Positions 1-9,445 of a DNA stretch of 64,000 nt are shown piece by piece (the stretch's first letter is position 1; each line of letters begins with the position of its first letter). This DNA comes from an uncultured Lachnospiraceae bacterium (lineage in GTDB: Bacteria; Bacillota; Clostridia; Lachnospirales; Lachnospiraceae): contig CANBFE010000019.1 in assembly GCA_947367855.1 (NCBI GenBank), forward strand, positions 1 through 64,000. The letters are read 5' to 3'. The position numbers and the translations under genes were made by a program. The notes under the pieces were generated by a model. The model was not told where the DNA came from. It searched no databases and saw only the letters and a program-made list of their open reading frames with translations.

Positions 1-1836
1 CTGAACAAGCCCACTTTGGTCATAGCGCACAATAAGACCCTGGCCGGGCAGCTCTACGGCGAGTTCAAGGAATTTTTCCCGGAAAACGCAGTGGAGTATT
101 TTGTGTCCTATTACGATTACTATCAGCCTGAGGCCTATGTGCCGTCTTCCGACACCTACATTGCCAAGGACTCCTCCATCAACGACGAGATCGACAAGCT
201 CCGGCTGTCGGCCACGGCTTCTCTGACGGAGCGCAGGGATGTGGTGGTGGTGGCCAGTGTGTCCTGCATCTACGGTCTGGGCAGTCCGGACGAATACAAG
301 GACATGATCGTGTCTCTGCGGCCGGGTATGATCAAGGACAGGGACCAGGTGCTCCGGGAACTGGTGGACATTCAGTATACCCGCAATGAGATGGACATGC
401 ACAGGGGATGCTTCCGGGTGCACGGTGATGTGATAGAGGTGTATCCTGCCCAGGGCGGAGACTATTTTATCCGGATAGAGTTCTTTGGGGACGAGATTGA
501 CAGAATCGCGGAGGTGGAGCCACTGTCCGGCAGGGTGCATGCAGTGCTGAACCATATCGCCATCTTTCCCGCATCCCACTATGTGGTTTCCCAGGAGAAG
601 ATCAAGATCGCCTGTGACAATATCGAGAAGGAGATGGAAGCGCAGGTGCGGTTCTTCAAGGGGGAGGACAAGCTTATTGAGGCACAGCGCATTGCGGAGC
701 GGACGAACTTTGACATTGAAATGATGCGGGAGACGGGGTTCTGCTCCGGCATCGAGAATTACTCCAGGCATCTCAACGGCATGCCGGAAGGAGCGCCGCC
801 CCTGACGCTGATGGACTTTTTTAACGACGATTTTCTTATTATAATAGATGAGTCCCATATGACAATTCCCCAGATTCGCGGAATGTACGCAGGAGACAGG
901 TCCAGAAAGCAGACCCTGGTGGACTATGGCTTCCGGCTGCCCTCTGCCCTGGACAACAGACCCTTGAATTTTGATGAATTTGAGGCGCATATTGACCAGA
1001 TGCTCTTTGTATCCGCCACACCTTCTGTGTATGAGGAGGAACATGAGCTGCTGCGGACGGAGCAGATTATCCGTCCTACGGGGCTGTTGGATCCGGAGGT
1101 GGATGTGCGGCCAGTGGAGGGGCAGATTGATGATCTGATAAGTGAGATCAACCGGGAGACGGAAAAGCATAACAAGGTACTGGTGACTACCCTGACCAAG
1201 CGGATGGCGGAGGACTTGACAGATTATATGAAGGAAGTGGGGATCCGGGTGAAGTATCTGCACTCGGACATCGACACCCTGGAGCGGGCGGAGATTATCC
1301 GGGACATGCGCCTGGACGTGTTCGATGTGCTGGTGGGCATCAACCTTCTGAGGGAGGGTCTGGACATTCCGGAGATTTCCCTGGTGGCCATTCTGGATGC
1401 GGACAAGGAAGGGTTTCTGCGCAGCGCCACCTCCCTGATTCAGACCATCGGACGTGCGGCCAGAAATGCCGAGGGTCATGTGGTTATGTATGCGGATACG
1501 GTTACGGAGTCCATGCAGATTGCGCTGAATGAAACTAGCCGACGCAGGGAGATCCAGATGAAATACAATGAGGAGAACGGCATCACCCCTCAGACCATCA
1601 AGAAGGCTGTCAGGGATCTGATCGCCATCTCCAGGGTGGTGGCCAGGGAGGAGATGCGCTTCGAGAAGGATCCGGAATCCATGAGCCGGAAGGAACTGGA
1701 GAAGCTGATCGCCGATGTGCAGAAGAAGATGCAGAAAGCTGCCGCTGATCTGAACTTTGAGGCTGCCGCAGAGCTGCGGGACAAGATGATTGAGCTGAAG
1801 ACGAAGCTGAGGGATTTGGATGAGGACAAGGATTGA
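1..1836 (+). CDS. uvrB: UvrABC system protein B (5' end cut by window)
   Basis: UvrB is the damage-verifying helicase of nucleotide excision repair; UvrA loads it on DNA and it then recruits UvrC. The reading frame is open from base 1, where the codons read LNKPTLVIAHNKTL, the segment just after Walker A in UvrB. About 50 N-terminal residues including Walker A therefore lie upstream of the window. Visible landmarks are the beta-hairpin region (YYDYYQPEAYVPS, near 110-150), a Walker B of the form DESH (near 845), helicase motif VI (QTIGRAARN, near 1440) and a C-terminal UVR motif (about 1690-1800) that contacts UvrC. Helicase motifs and length match the family. The stop is followed closely by a membrane protein gene, with uvrA after it. 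Identity is secure. Confidence 0.97.
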   Translation: MNKPTLVIAHNKTLAGQLYGEFKEFFPENAVEYFVSYYDYYQPEAYVPSSDTYIAKDSSINDEIDKLRLSATASLTERRDVVVVASVSCIYGLGSPDEYKDMIVSLRPGMIKDRDQVLRELVDIQYTRNEMDMHRGCFRVHGDVIEVYPAQGGDYFIRIEFFGDEIDRIAEVEPLSGRVHAVLNHIAIFPASHYVVSQEKIKIACDNIEKEMEAQVRFFKGEDKLIEAQRIAERTNFDIEMMRETGFCSGIENYSRHLNGMPEGAPPLTLMDFFNDDFLIIIDESHMTIPQIRGMYAGDRSRKQTLVDYGFRLPSALDNRPLNFDEFEAHIDQMLFVSATPSVYEEEHELLRTEQIIRPTGLLDPEVDVRPVEGQIDDLISEINRETEKHNKVLVTTLTKRMAEDLTDYMKEVGIRVKYLHSDIDTLERAEIIRDMRLDVFDVLVGINLLREGLDIPEISLVAILDADKEGFLRSATSLIQTIGRAARNAEGHVVMYADTVTESMQIALNETSRRREIQMKYNEENGITPQTIKKAVRDLIAISRVVAREEMRFEKDPESMSRKELEKLIADVQKKMQKAAADLNFEAAAELRDKMIELKTKLRDLDEDKD

Positions 1837-1870
1837 TATCTGCCGGGGCGGGGGTGAGAAGGTGGCAGAA

Positions 1871-3478
1871 ATGGGAAGGAAATTAACAACAGTTTTCAAT
1901 CTTTTGTTTTTGATTTTGTTTCTGCCGGTTATACTCTGTATAGGTCTGGTGGGAAACGGGATGGATTATTATGACGGGATGAAGCTGACCACCTTGCTGC
2001 CCAATCAGGTTCTGTTCGGAATGGCATTGGCAGGGATTTGCTTCTGCGTTTTTCTGTTTTGGATCAGCAGGAAAATGCCGATGGGCAGGAACGGAATTGC
2101 AAACGGTATTCTGGCCATTCTGTTTCTCCTGCTGTATTTTGTCAATGTCCGCGTGGCAGGGGAAATCGCCTTTCTGGTGCCCTGGGATATCATGGTGGTA
2201 AGAAAAATCGCCTATGATATTGCCAACAGAATCGAAATAGGATATTTTTCCTATCTTTCCATGTATTCCAATAATATTCCGATTTCCTATATTCTGGGAA
2301 TGCTTCTGAGAAAGGCGGGAGAGATGGAAGGATACTCCCATGAGGCGGAGTTTATCTGGCTGCAGACGGGATGCGCGCTGGTATCCCTGGGCGGAATGTT
2401 CAGCTGTCTTACTGTTAAGAAAGTGACCAAAAAACCGGTTGCAGTGGCAGTGGCTTTTCTGGTATACCTGGTTCTGGTGGGAATGTCCCCATGGAAGATC
2501 GTTCCCTACACCGATATTTACGGAATCGTCTTTCCTGTTATGGGGGTATACTTTTATGTGTGCCGCAGGATGACGTATAAAACCTTTTTGAAGTATTTTT
2601 ATATGGGGATGGCCATTGCAGCTGCCGTGGCGGGAGGATTTATCAAACCCAGTGTCTACATTGTTCTCATAGGAATCTTTGTGATGGAGTTCCTGCATTT
2701 CAGGAGGAACTGGCGCCTTATCGTGGCGGAATTCCTGTTGGCTGCGGGACTCCTGCTTGCCTCGGAGGCGTTCAAAAGTCATATCATTGGGGAAATCGGT
2801 CTGGATTTTAACCCGGAGGTGGAGGCTTCCTGGCAGAATTATTTTTACATGGGACTGAATGAGGATACCACCGGTGGGTATAACAGTGAGGACGCCAGTA
2901 TTTTTGGGGAATTTCAGACGAGCAAAAGGGAGCGGAACGAGGCTGCGCTAGAAAGGGCAGGGGAGAGACTGAAAGAGCGGGGACTTTTGGGAACCCTGTA
3001 TTTCTGGCTGAGGAAGATGGTGATGACTTTCAATGACGGGATCTTTGGATGGGCATCGGAAGTCTGGATAGGAGGGGAGTTCCCGGAGGACACTGCCAGT
3101 CATACCCCGTGGACACAGCGGCTGCGGGACATATTCTGGCCCGGAGGAAGCAATATGGGCGGACACAGGACTCTCTGTCAGCTGACATGGATTTTCTGTA
3201 TCCTGGGAATACCGGGCCTGTGCATCTGCGCCGGGAAGCTGAGGGAAGACTATGGCATTTTTGTGATCTGCTGTCTGGGGATTTTCCTTTATCAGATGCT
3301 GTTTGAGGCCAGGGCCAGGTATCTGTTGGTATTTCTGCCTCTGCTGATCACTGCGGCTGTGTGCGGGGTGGAAGGATACTGCGCCAGGGCCGGGGATTTT
3401 ATCCAGAGGAAGGTGGCTGCCTCAGGCAGAATTGCGGATATTTTCAATAAATACAATAGAAAAGGGACAGGTGTGTAA
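1871..3478 (+). CDS. polytopic membrane protein, GT-C-like, between uvrB and uvrA
   Basis: About 535 residues with many hydrophobic segments, beginning with a strong one (VFNLLFLILFLPVILCIGLV). Between segments lies an outside-facing stretch with a D after PW and a long hydrophilic region (about residues 310-410). This layout resembles GT-C glycosyltransferases and related Lachnospiraceae membrane proteins, but I recognise no family motif, so the function is not assigned. The frame opens upstream inside the uvrB 3' end; I chose ATG 1871 because AGAAGG lies 8 bases before it, while GTG 1862 is an alternative. It ends 2 bases before uvrA, so it is probably cotranscribed with the repair genes. 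Its text looks more AT-rich than uvrA and uvrB, which would fit an insertion into an older uvrB-uvrA pair. Confidence 0.75.
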   Translation: MGRKLTTVFNLLFLILFLPVILCIGLVGNGMDYYDGMKLTTLLPNQVLFGMALAGICFCVFLFWISRKMPMGRNGIANGILAILFLLLYFVNVRVAGEIAFLVPWDIMVVRKIAYDIANRIEIGYFSYLSMYSNNIPISYILGMLLRKAGEMEGYSHEAEFIWLQTGCALVSLGGMFSCLTVKKVTKKPVAVAVAFLVYLVLVGMSPWKIVPYTDIYGIVFPVMGVYFYVCRRMTYKTFLKYFYMGMAIAAAVAGGFIKPSVYIVLIGIFVMEFLHFRRNWRLIVAEFLLAAGLLLASEAFKSHIIGEIGLDFNPEVEASWQNYFYMGLNEDTTGGYNSEDASIFGEFQTSKRERNEAALERAGERLKERGLLGTLYFWLRKMVMTFNDGIFGWASEVWIGGEFPEDTASHTPWTQRLRDIFWPGGSNMGGHRTLCQLTWIFCILGIPGLCICAGKLREDYGIFVICCLGIFLYQMLFEARARYLLVFLPLLITAAVCGVEGYCARAGDFIQRKVAASGRIADIFNKYNRKGTGV

Positions 3479-3480
3479 AT

Positions 3481-6345
3481 ATGGAAGAAATCAAGAAAAT
3501 GCGTCCCCGGGAGTATATCAGGATACGCGGGGCCAATGAGCATAATCTGAAAAATATCGACGTAGATATCCCCCGGAATGAACTGGTGGTTCTGACAGGA
3601 ATGTCAGGTTCCGGCAAGTCCTCTCTGGCGTTTGACACCATTTATGCGGAAGGGCAGCGGCGTTATATGGAATCGTTGTCCTCTTATGCAAGACAGTTCC
3701 TGGGCCAGATGGAGAAGCCCAATGTGGAGAAGATTGAGGGATTGTCGCCGGCCATCTCCATTGATCAGAAATCCACCAACCGGAATCCCCGCTCCACGGT
3801 GGGAACCGTGACGGAGATTTATGATTATTTCCGTCTGCTCTATGCACGCATCGGCACTCCCCACTGTCCGGAGTGCGGCAGGGAGATCGCAAAGCAGACA
3901 GTGGACCAGATGGTGGACCAGATCATGGCCCTGCCGGAGGGCACGAAACTGCAGCTGCTGGCTCCGGTGGTCCGTGGCCGGAAGGGGAGACATGAGAAGG
4001 TGTTGGAACGGGCTGCGCGCAGCGGGTATGTGCGTGTTCGGATTGATGGCAATCTCTATGAACTGACGGAAGAGATTTCCCTTGAGAAAAATATCAAGCA
4101 TAATATCGAGATCGTGGTGGACCGTCTGGCAGTGAAGCCGGGGATAGAGCGGAGACTGGCAGATTCCATTGAAAATGTGCTGAATCTGGCGGAAAATCTT
4201 CTGGTGGTGGATGTCATCGGCGGAGAGCCAATGACCTTCAGCCAGAGTTTCTCCTGCCCGGACTGCGGCATCGGCATCAGTGAGATCGAACCCAGAAGCT
4301 TTTCCTTTAACAATCCTTTCGGCGCCTGTCCGGAATGCTCCGGTCTTGGCTACAAGATGGAATTTTCCATCGAACTTATGATTCCGGATCCCAGGCTGAG
4401 CATCAACCAGGGGGCCATAGCCGTCACCGGATGGCAGTCCTGCATGGACAAAAGCAGCTTTACCAACGCCCTGCTTCTGGCCTTGTGCAAGGAGTATCAT
4501 TTTGACCTGGACACGCCTTTTGAGAAGTATCCGGAGCAGATTAAGGAGATCCTTGTCCAGGGTACCAACGGAAAAGAAGTGGAAGTGCACTATCAGGGAC
4601 AGCGGGGCAGCGGCGTCTATCCGGTGGCCTTTGAGGGTCTGGTGCGGAGTGTGGAGCGCAGATACAGAGAGACTTTTTCCGAGACCATGAAGCAGGAGTA
4701 TGAGACCTTCATGCGTATCACCCCCTGCAGGGAATGTAAGGGAATGCGTCTGAAAAAAGAGTCTCTTGCAGTGACTGTATGCAATAAAAATATATACGAA
4801 ATTACGTCCAGTTCCATTATGGAGCTCAATGAATTTCTGCGGCAGATGCAGCTCACTAGCCAGCAGCAGCTCATCGGAAAGCAGCTGCTGAAGGAGATCA
4901 GGGCCAGGGTGGGCTTTCTGGTGGATGTGGGACTGGAGTATCTCTCCCTGTCCAGGGCTACAGCCACTCTGTCCGGCGGGGAGGCACAGCGTATCCGTCT
5001 GGCCACCCAGATCGGTTCCGGGCTTGTGGGTGTCTGCTATATTCTGGACGAGCCCAGTATCGGCCTGCACCAGAGGGACAATGACAAACTGCTGAAGACA
5101 TTGAAGAACCTGAGGGATCTGGGCAATACCATGATTGTGGTGGAGCATGACGAGGATACCATGTTGGAGGCCGATTATGTGGTGGATATCGGTCCCGGCG
5201 CAGGCTCCCACGGAGGAGAGGTGGTAGCCTGCGGCACGGCGGAGGAGATTATGCAGGTGCCCGGTTCCGTCACCGGAAAGTATCTCAGCGGCGAACTGCG
5301 GATTCCCGTTCCCCGGGAGCGGCGGAAGTCTTCCAGTTTTCTGAAGATCCTGGGAGCCAGGGAGAACAACCTGAAAAACGTCAATGTGGAGATTCCTCTG
5401 GGAGTGATGACCTGTGTTACCGGCGTGTCCGGTTCGGGAAAAAGTTCCTTGATCAATGAAATTTTGTACAAACGTCTGGCCAGGGATCTGAACAGGGCCA
5501 GGTGCATTCCCGGAAAGCATAGGGATATCCAGGGATTGGAGCAGCTGGACAAGGTGATCGCCATAGACCAGTCCCCCATCGGACGGACGCCCAGGTCCAA
5601 TCCCGCCACCTACACGGGTGTCTTTGACCAGATCAGGGATCTTTTCGCCTCCACGGCGGATGCCAAGGCCAAGGGATACGGCAAGGGCAGGTTCAGCTTT
5701 AATGTAAAGGGAGGGCGCTGCGAGGCCTGCGGAGGAGACGGAATCATCAAGATCGAGATGCATTTCCTGCCTGACGTCTATGTGCCCTGCGAGGTCTGCG
5801 GGGGCAAACGGTACAACCGGGAGACCCTGGACGTTAAGTATAAGGGAAAGAACATTTTCGATGTGTTGGACATGACAGTGGAGGAGGCCCTGCCCTTTTT
5901 TGAGAATGTGCCCTCCATCCGCAGAAAGATCGAGACGCTGTATGATGTGGGACTTTCCTATGTAAAACTTGGACAGCCCTCCACCACTCTGTCCGGCGGG
6001 GAGGCTCAGCGGATTAAACTGGCAACGGAGCTTTCCAGGCGCAGTACCGGCAAGACCATATACATCCTGGACGAGCCCACCACAGGCCTTCACTTTGCGG
6101 ATGTGCATAAGCTGGTGGACATTCTCCACAGGCTTACGGAGGGCGGAAACACCGTTGTGGTCATCGAGCACAACCTGGACGTGATCAAGACCGCGGACTA
6201 TATTGTGGATATGGGACCTGAGGGCGGAGACAGGGGAGGCACGGTGGTGGCAAAGGGAACGCCTGAGGAAGTGGCGGATGTGGAAGCCTCCCATACCGGT
6301 ATTTATATAAAGAAGATGTTGGACAGAGACGGAAGCAGGAAATAA
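3481..6345 (+). CDS. uvrA: UvrABC system protein A
   Basis: UvrA is the damage-sensing ABC-type ATPase dimer that starts nucleotide excision repair with UvrB. The 954-residue protein has the usual double architecture: first Walker A GMSGSGKS at about residues 40-47, a zinc-binding pair near CPECGRE (about 135), a first signature LSGGEAQRI (about 498), a second Walker A GVSGSGKS (about 645), a zinc-finger module with CEACGG and CEVCGG (about 745-775), and a second LSGGEAQRI (about 840). Length fits the family. The start is an ATG 2 bases after the preceding stop, with GGGACAGGTG as a plausible ribosome site inside the upstream gene. A 323-base noncoding stretch follows. Confidence 0.98.
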   Translation: MEEIKKMRPREYIRIRGANEHNLKNIDVDIPRNELVVLTGMSGSGKSSLAFDTIYAEGQRRYMESLSSYARQFLGQMEKPNVEKIEGLSPAISIDQKSTNRNPRSTVGTVTEIYDYFRLLYARIGTPHCPECGREIAKQTVDQMVDQIMALPEGTKLQLLAPVVRGRKGRHEKVLERAARSGYVRVRIDGNLYELTEEISLEKNIKHNIEIVVDRLAVKPGIERRLADSIENVLNLAENLLVVDVIGGEPMTFSQSFSCPDCGIGISEIEPRSFSFNNPFGACPECSGLGYKMEFSIELMIPDPRLSINQGAIAVTGWQSCMDKSSFTNALLLALCKEYHFDLDTPFEKYPEQIKEILVQGTNGKEVEVHYQGQRGSGVYPVAFEGLVRSVERRYRETFSETMKQEYETFMRITPCRECKGMRLKKESLAVTVCNKNIYEITSSSIMELNEFLRQMQLTSQQQLIGKQLLKEIRARVGFLVDVGLEYLSLSRATATLSGGEAQRIRLATQIGSGLVGVCYILDEPSIGLHQRDNDKLLKTLKNLRDLGNTMIVVEHDEDTMLEADYVVDIGPGAGSHGGEVVACGTAEEIMQVPGSVTGKYLSGELRIPVPRERRKSSSFLKILGARENNLKNVNVEIPLGVMTCVTGVSGSGKSSLINEILYKRLARDLNRARCIPGKHRDIQGLEQLDKVIAIDQSPIGRTPRSNPATYTGVFDQIRDLFASTADAKAKGYGKGRFSFNVKGGRCEACGGDGIIKIEMHFLPDVYVPCEVCGGKRYNRETLDVKYKGKNIFDVLDMTVEEALPFFENVPSIRRKIETLYDVGLSYVKLGQPSTTLSGGEAQRIKLATELSRRSTGKTIYILDEPTTGLHFADVHKLVDILHRLTEGGNTVVVIEHNLDVIKTADYIVDMGPEGGDRGGTVVAKGTPEEVADVEASHTGIYIKKMLDRDGSRK

Positions 6346-6668
6346 CAGGAAGCGGGATTCCGGGAGAAATATCTTAAAAAACTAAAGAAGCGGGGGAATT
6401 CTGCCGAAATAAAATAAGACTGTGAGGAGAATGGGCCGCCGGAATGTATACATGCGGGCTTTTTCTTAAAATTTTCATAAACCCCTATGAAAATGGATTC
6501 TTTTCGGTTATAATAAGGAATGTATGACTTGTTTTGGAAATTTATACTACGCACCGAAAATATTTGCAAGGTAAATGTATAGCAGGTGGGCGCTTCTGTA
6601 TGTGGTACAGAAAACGATAAAAGACATGCCCACAAGTTAGGAATCCATCAGAAAGGGGTATTGATTCT
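6346..6668 (+). other. noncoding stretch and structured leader upstream of mbl/mreB
   Basis: No gene is apparent in these 323 bases. They contain a 9-base inverted repeat (6471-6479 with 6486-6494, loop AACCCC), a TATAAT at 6509-6514, and a two-level hairpin in the likely leader: GTGGGC 6586-6591 pairs with GCCCAC 6628-6633, and TTCTGTA 6594-6600 pairs with TACAGAA 6606-6612. The ribosome site AAAGGGG (6652-6658) lies outside the hairpin. The repeat at 6471-6494 overlaps the place where a -35 box would lie, so it could be an operator. I recognise no known riboswitch class. Confidence 0.45.
6486..6514 (+). promoter_or_regulatory. possible promoter for the mbl-flagellar operon
   Basis: A perfect TATAAT lies at 6509-6514, about 155 bases upstream of the mbl start. 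The hexamer 17 bases upstream (TATGAA) is a poor -35 match and is part of the right arm of an inverted repeat, which suggests an activator- or repressor-controlled promoter. This is inferred from base pattern only. Confidence 0.35.
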
Positions 6669-7661
6669 ATGCAGTGCACTGATATCGGAATTGATTTGGG
6701 TACGGCCAGCATTTTAGTATACATCAGAGGAAAAGGCGTTGTACTGAAGGAGCCTTCCGTTGTGGCCTTCGACAGAGACACCAACAAGATCAAAGCGATT
6801 GGAGAGGATGCCCGTCTGATGTTGGGCAGGACCCCGGGAAACATTATAGCGGTCAGACCTCTGCGGCAGGGCGTTATATCGGATTATTCGGTTACCGAGA
6901 AAATGATGAAGTATTTTATTCAGAAGGCCCTGGGCAGAAGAACCTTCCGGAAGCCCCGCATAGCAGTATGTGTTCCAAGCGGCGTTACGGAAGTGGAGAA
7001 GAAGGCCGTGGAGGATGCCACATATCAGGCCGGCGCAAGGGATGTGGACATCATTGAGGAGCCCATCGCAGCTGCCATCGGGGCAGGTATCGACATTGCC
7101 AAGCCCTGCGGCAATATGATTGTGGATATCGGCGGAGGGACATCGGATATTGCCGTGATTTCCCTGGGAGGAACGGTTGTCAGCGCTTCCATCAAGGTGG
7201 CTGGCGATGATTTCGATGAAGCTATTGTGCGCTATATGCGCAAGAAGCACAATCTGCTGATCGGCGAGAGAACGGCAGAAGATCTGAAGATTAAGATCGG
7301 ATCTGCCTACAAGCGAAGTGAAGTGGATTATATGGATGTAAGGGGGAGAAACCTGGTCACGGGACTTCCCAAGACAGTTAAGGTATCCTCCGAGGAAACG
7401 GAGGAGGCTCTCCGGGAGACTACTTCCCAGGTGGTGGAGACGATCCACAGCGTATTGGAGAAGACGCCTCCTGAGTTGGCGGCGGATATCGCGGACCGGG
7501 GGATTGTTCTCACAGGAGGCGGCAGCCTGCTGAGAGGACTGGAGGAGCTGATTTCCTCCAGGACAGGGATCAACACCATAACCGCAGAGGATCCCATGAC
7601 GGCGGTTGCAATCGGGACAGGAAAATATGTGGAGTTTATCTCTGATTACAGCGGCAGGTAA
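6669..7661 (+). CDS. mbl: MreB/Mbl-family actin-like cell-shape protein
   Basis: A 330-residue bacterial actin that polymerises under the membrane and directs the cell-wall elongation machinery. Nucleotide-binding motifs are visible: phosphate 1 GIDLGTAS near the N-terminus, phosphate 2 DIGGGTSDIAVISLGG (about 155-171) and the adenosine motif GGGSLLRG near residue 280. Length matches Mbl and MreB. The name mbl is favoured by context: it is followed after 14 bases by two flagellar rod/hook genes, as in the mbl-flhO-flhP order known from Bacillus; no mreC or mreD is present. Ribosome site AAAGGGG at 6652-6658. Sequence alone does not separate Mbl from a second MreB. Confidence 0.9.
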   Translation: MQCTDIGIDLGTASILVYIRGKGVVLKEPSVVAFDRDTNKIKAIGEDARLMLGRTPGNIIAVRPLRQGVISDYSVTEKMMKYFIQKALGRRTFRKPRIAVCVPSGVTEVEKKAVEDATYQAGARDVDIIEEPIAAAIGAGIDIAKPCGNMIVDIGGGTSDIAVISLGGTVVSASIKVAGDDFDEAIVRYMRKKHNLLIGERTAEDLKIKIGSAYKRSEVDYMDVRGRNLVTGLPKTVKVSSEETEEALRETTSQVVETIHSVLEKTPPELAADIADRGIVLTGGGSLLRGLEELISSRTGINTITAEDPMTAVAIGTGKYVEFISDYSGR

Positions 7662-7675
7662 GAAGGAGGCTTTTC

Positions 7676-8452
7676 ATGCTAAAAGGTTTATACACTGCCT
7701 ATACGGCCATGATCAACGAACAGCACAGAATGGATACCATGACCAATAATCTGGCAAATGCGTCCACTGTGGGATACAAGAAGGAAGGCGCTACGAGCCA
7801 GTCCTTTAACGATGTTCTGACCGTAAGGATCAAGGATCAGGCAAACGGGCACTTTGCCAGCAGGCGTCTGGGCAACAATAACCCCGGGGTAAAGATCGGG
7901 GAAAACTATACTGATTTTACCCAGGGTTCTTTCCGGGTTACGGGGAATACATTTGATCTGGCCCTGGCGGGAGATGGTTTCTTTGCCATGGAATTTACCA
8001 ACAAGGCAGGAGAGACATCCACCATGTACGGACGGGGAGGTCAGTTTACCCTGAATGTGGAGGGATATCTTGTAAATGAGGACGGCGATTATGTGTTGGA
8101 TACTCAGAACCGCAGAATTCGTCTGAATACGCTGCAGGATGCCCAGATCGACAGCAATGGCAGGATCACCCAGAACGGAGTGGCAGTGGCTACGATTCAG
8201 GTGGCTGATTTCGAGGATTACAATTATCTGGAGAAATACGGGGAGACCTATTACAGACCAATTGAGGGGGCAAAACTTACCCAGGGCAATGCGGAGATCA
8301 AGTCGGGATACCTGGAGATGGCAAATGTCCAGATCGTGTCGGAGATGGTGAATCTGATTGCGATTACCAGGTCATATGAAAGCAATCAGAAGATTATTCA
8401 GACCTATGACGGCTCTCTGGAGATTGCGGCAACCCAGCTTGGCAGAGTATAA
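7676..8452 (+). CDS. flhO: flagellar hook-basal body protein, FlgF/FlhO type
   Basis: A 258-residue distal-rod/hook family protein exported through the flagellar secretion system. The N-terminal rod motif is clear (an MTNNLANAS-type segment near residues 22-30 followed by VGYKKEG), as is the C-terminal helix with the SEMVNLIAITRSYESNQ pattern. The central part holds the FlgE/F/G-like core (ALAGDGFFAME). AAGGAGG precedes the ATG at a good distance. Gene order after mbl matches FlhO in Bacillus; FlgF is the enteric counterpart. It is followed by 138 bases without a convincing gene, then its paralogue. Confidence 0.9.
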   Translation: MLKGLYTAYTAMINEQHRMDTMTNNLANASTVGYKKEGATSQSFNDVLTVRIKDQANGHFASRRLGNNNPGVKIGENYTDFTQGSFRVTGNTFDLALAGDGFFAMEFTNKAGETSTMYGRGGQFTLNVEGYLVNEDGDYVLDTQNRRIRLNTLQDAQIDSNGRITQNGVAVATIQVADFEDYNYLEKYGETYYRPIEGAKLTQGNAEIKSGYLEMANVQIVSEMVNLIAITRSYESNQKIIQTYDGSLEIAATQLGRV

Positions 8453-8590
8453 GCCTGAGATGAAATCCCGGGCCGGAGACTTTCGGCAGGGGACGGATAA
8501 ATATGCAGGAACGGATAGGAAAGGCGCAGGGGCCGACAGGTTCGGACCGGACATAACCCTCGTTGAGAGGCAGCAGAAAGGAACAGGAAT

Positions 8591-9406
8591 ATGGTACGCA
8601 GCTTATGGACAGCGGCAACCGGAATGATTGCGCAGCAGACAAATCTTGACACGATTTCAAATAATCTTGCAAACGTGAATACCCAGGGTTACAAAACCCA
8701 TGTAAACGAGTTTAAGACTCTTTTATACCAGACATTACAGACCAAGACAACTACGGCAAACGGCGAGCGGAAGCCCACATCGGCTCAGGTAGGGTTGGGT
8801 GTGCGCAATTCTGCAATCACTACCATATTTAAGCAGGGCAATATGCTTGCATCCGAGAGTGATACCGATTTCGCCATAGACGGCAAGGGATTTTTTGCAG
8901 TGAGGGGCAGCGACGGAAATACGTATTATACACGAAACGGCAACTTCCAGTTTGTGTTGGGAAACAACGGCAATATGCTTGCGAATTCCGACGGCCTTCC
9001 TGTACTGAATACGGCGGGACAGCCCATCATTCTGGACAGGAGTTACATACTGCCTGATGTAAGCGTAAACAAGTATGGAGAGCTGTGTTATCCTGACGCA
9101 AAGAACCAGCCCCAGCCCATCGGCATTACCATCGGCCTGTTCCAGTTTAACAATCCTAACGGCCTGGAAAAATTGGCGGATACTCTTTATGCCCAGTCTG
9201 CTGCAAGCGGACAGCCCATCAATGAGGCTACCAGCACTATGGTGGAGAAGAGTGCCGTTATTCAGAACTATCTGGAAGGTTCCAATGTGCAGGTAGTGGA
9301 CGAAATGGTAAATATGATTGTGGCGCAGAGGGCTTATGAACTGAATTCCAAGGCTATCACCACATCCGACGAAATGCTTCAGCAGGCCAATAATCTGAGA
9401 AGGTAA
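8591..9406 (+). CDS. flhP: flagellar hook-basal body protein, FlgG/FlhP type
   Basis: A 271-residue paralogue of the preceding gene. It carries the N-terminal rod signature (DTISNNLANVNTQGYK), the mid-protein core (FAIDGKGFFAV) and the C-terminal signature (DEMVNMIVAQRAYELNSKA) that packs in the rod/hook tube. Length and order correspond to FlhP/FlgG, the distal rod protein. Ribosome site AGAAAGGA lies before the ATG. The upstream 138 bases (8453-8590) hold no gene that I can support. Confidence 0.9.
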   Translation: MVRSLWTAATGMIAQQTNLDTISNNLANVNTQGYKTHVNEFKTLLYQTLQTKTTTANGERKPTSAQVGLGVRNSAITTIFKQGNMLASESDTDFAIDGKGFFAVRGSDGNTYYTRNGNFQFVLGNNGNMLANSDGLPVLNTAGQPIILDRSYILPDVSVNKYGELCYPDAKNQPQPIGITIGLFQFNNPNGLEKLADTLYAQSAASGQPINEATSTMVEKSAVIQNYLEGSNVQVVDEMVNMIVAQRAYELNSKAITTSDEMLQQANNLRR

Positions 9407-9445
9407 TGAGAGCAGGCTGCGGGGCGCAGATTGGAAGGAGACCAG

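Noticed and set aside
3604..6294. An 896-codon open frame on the minus strand opposite uvrA
   Set aside because: It is an antisense shadow of a well-identified gene, with composition typical of antisense frames (His/Gln/Leu-rich) and no ribosome site or family motif.
6433..6457. A possible terminator after uvrA (GCCGC with GCGGGC, then TTTTT)
   Set aside because: The stem is only five pairs with a bulge and a long loop; too weak to annotate, although the T run is suggestive.
8453..8590. A small gene between the two flagellar paralogues
   Set aside because: The frames there are extensions from the neighbouring genes and have no ribosome site or conserved pattern.
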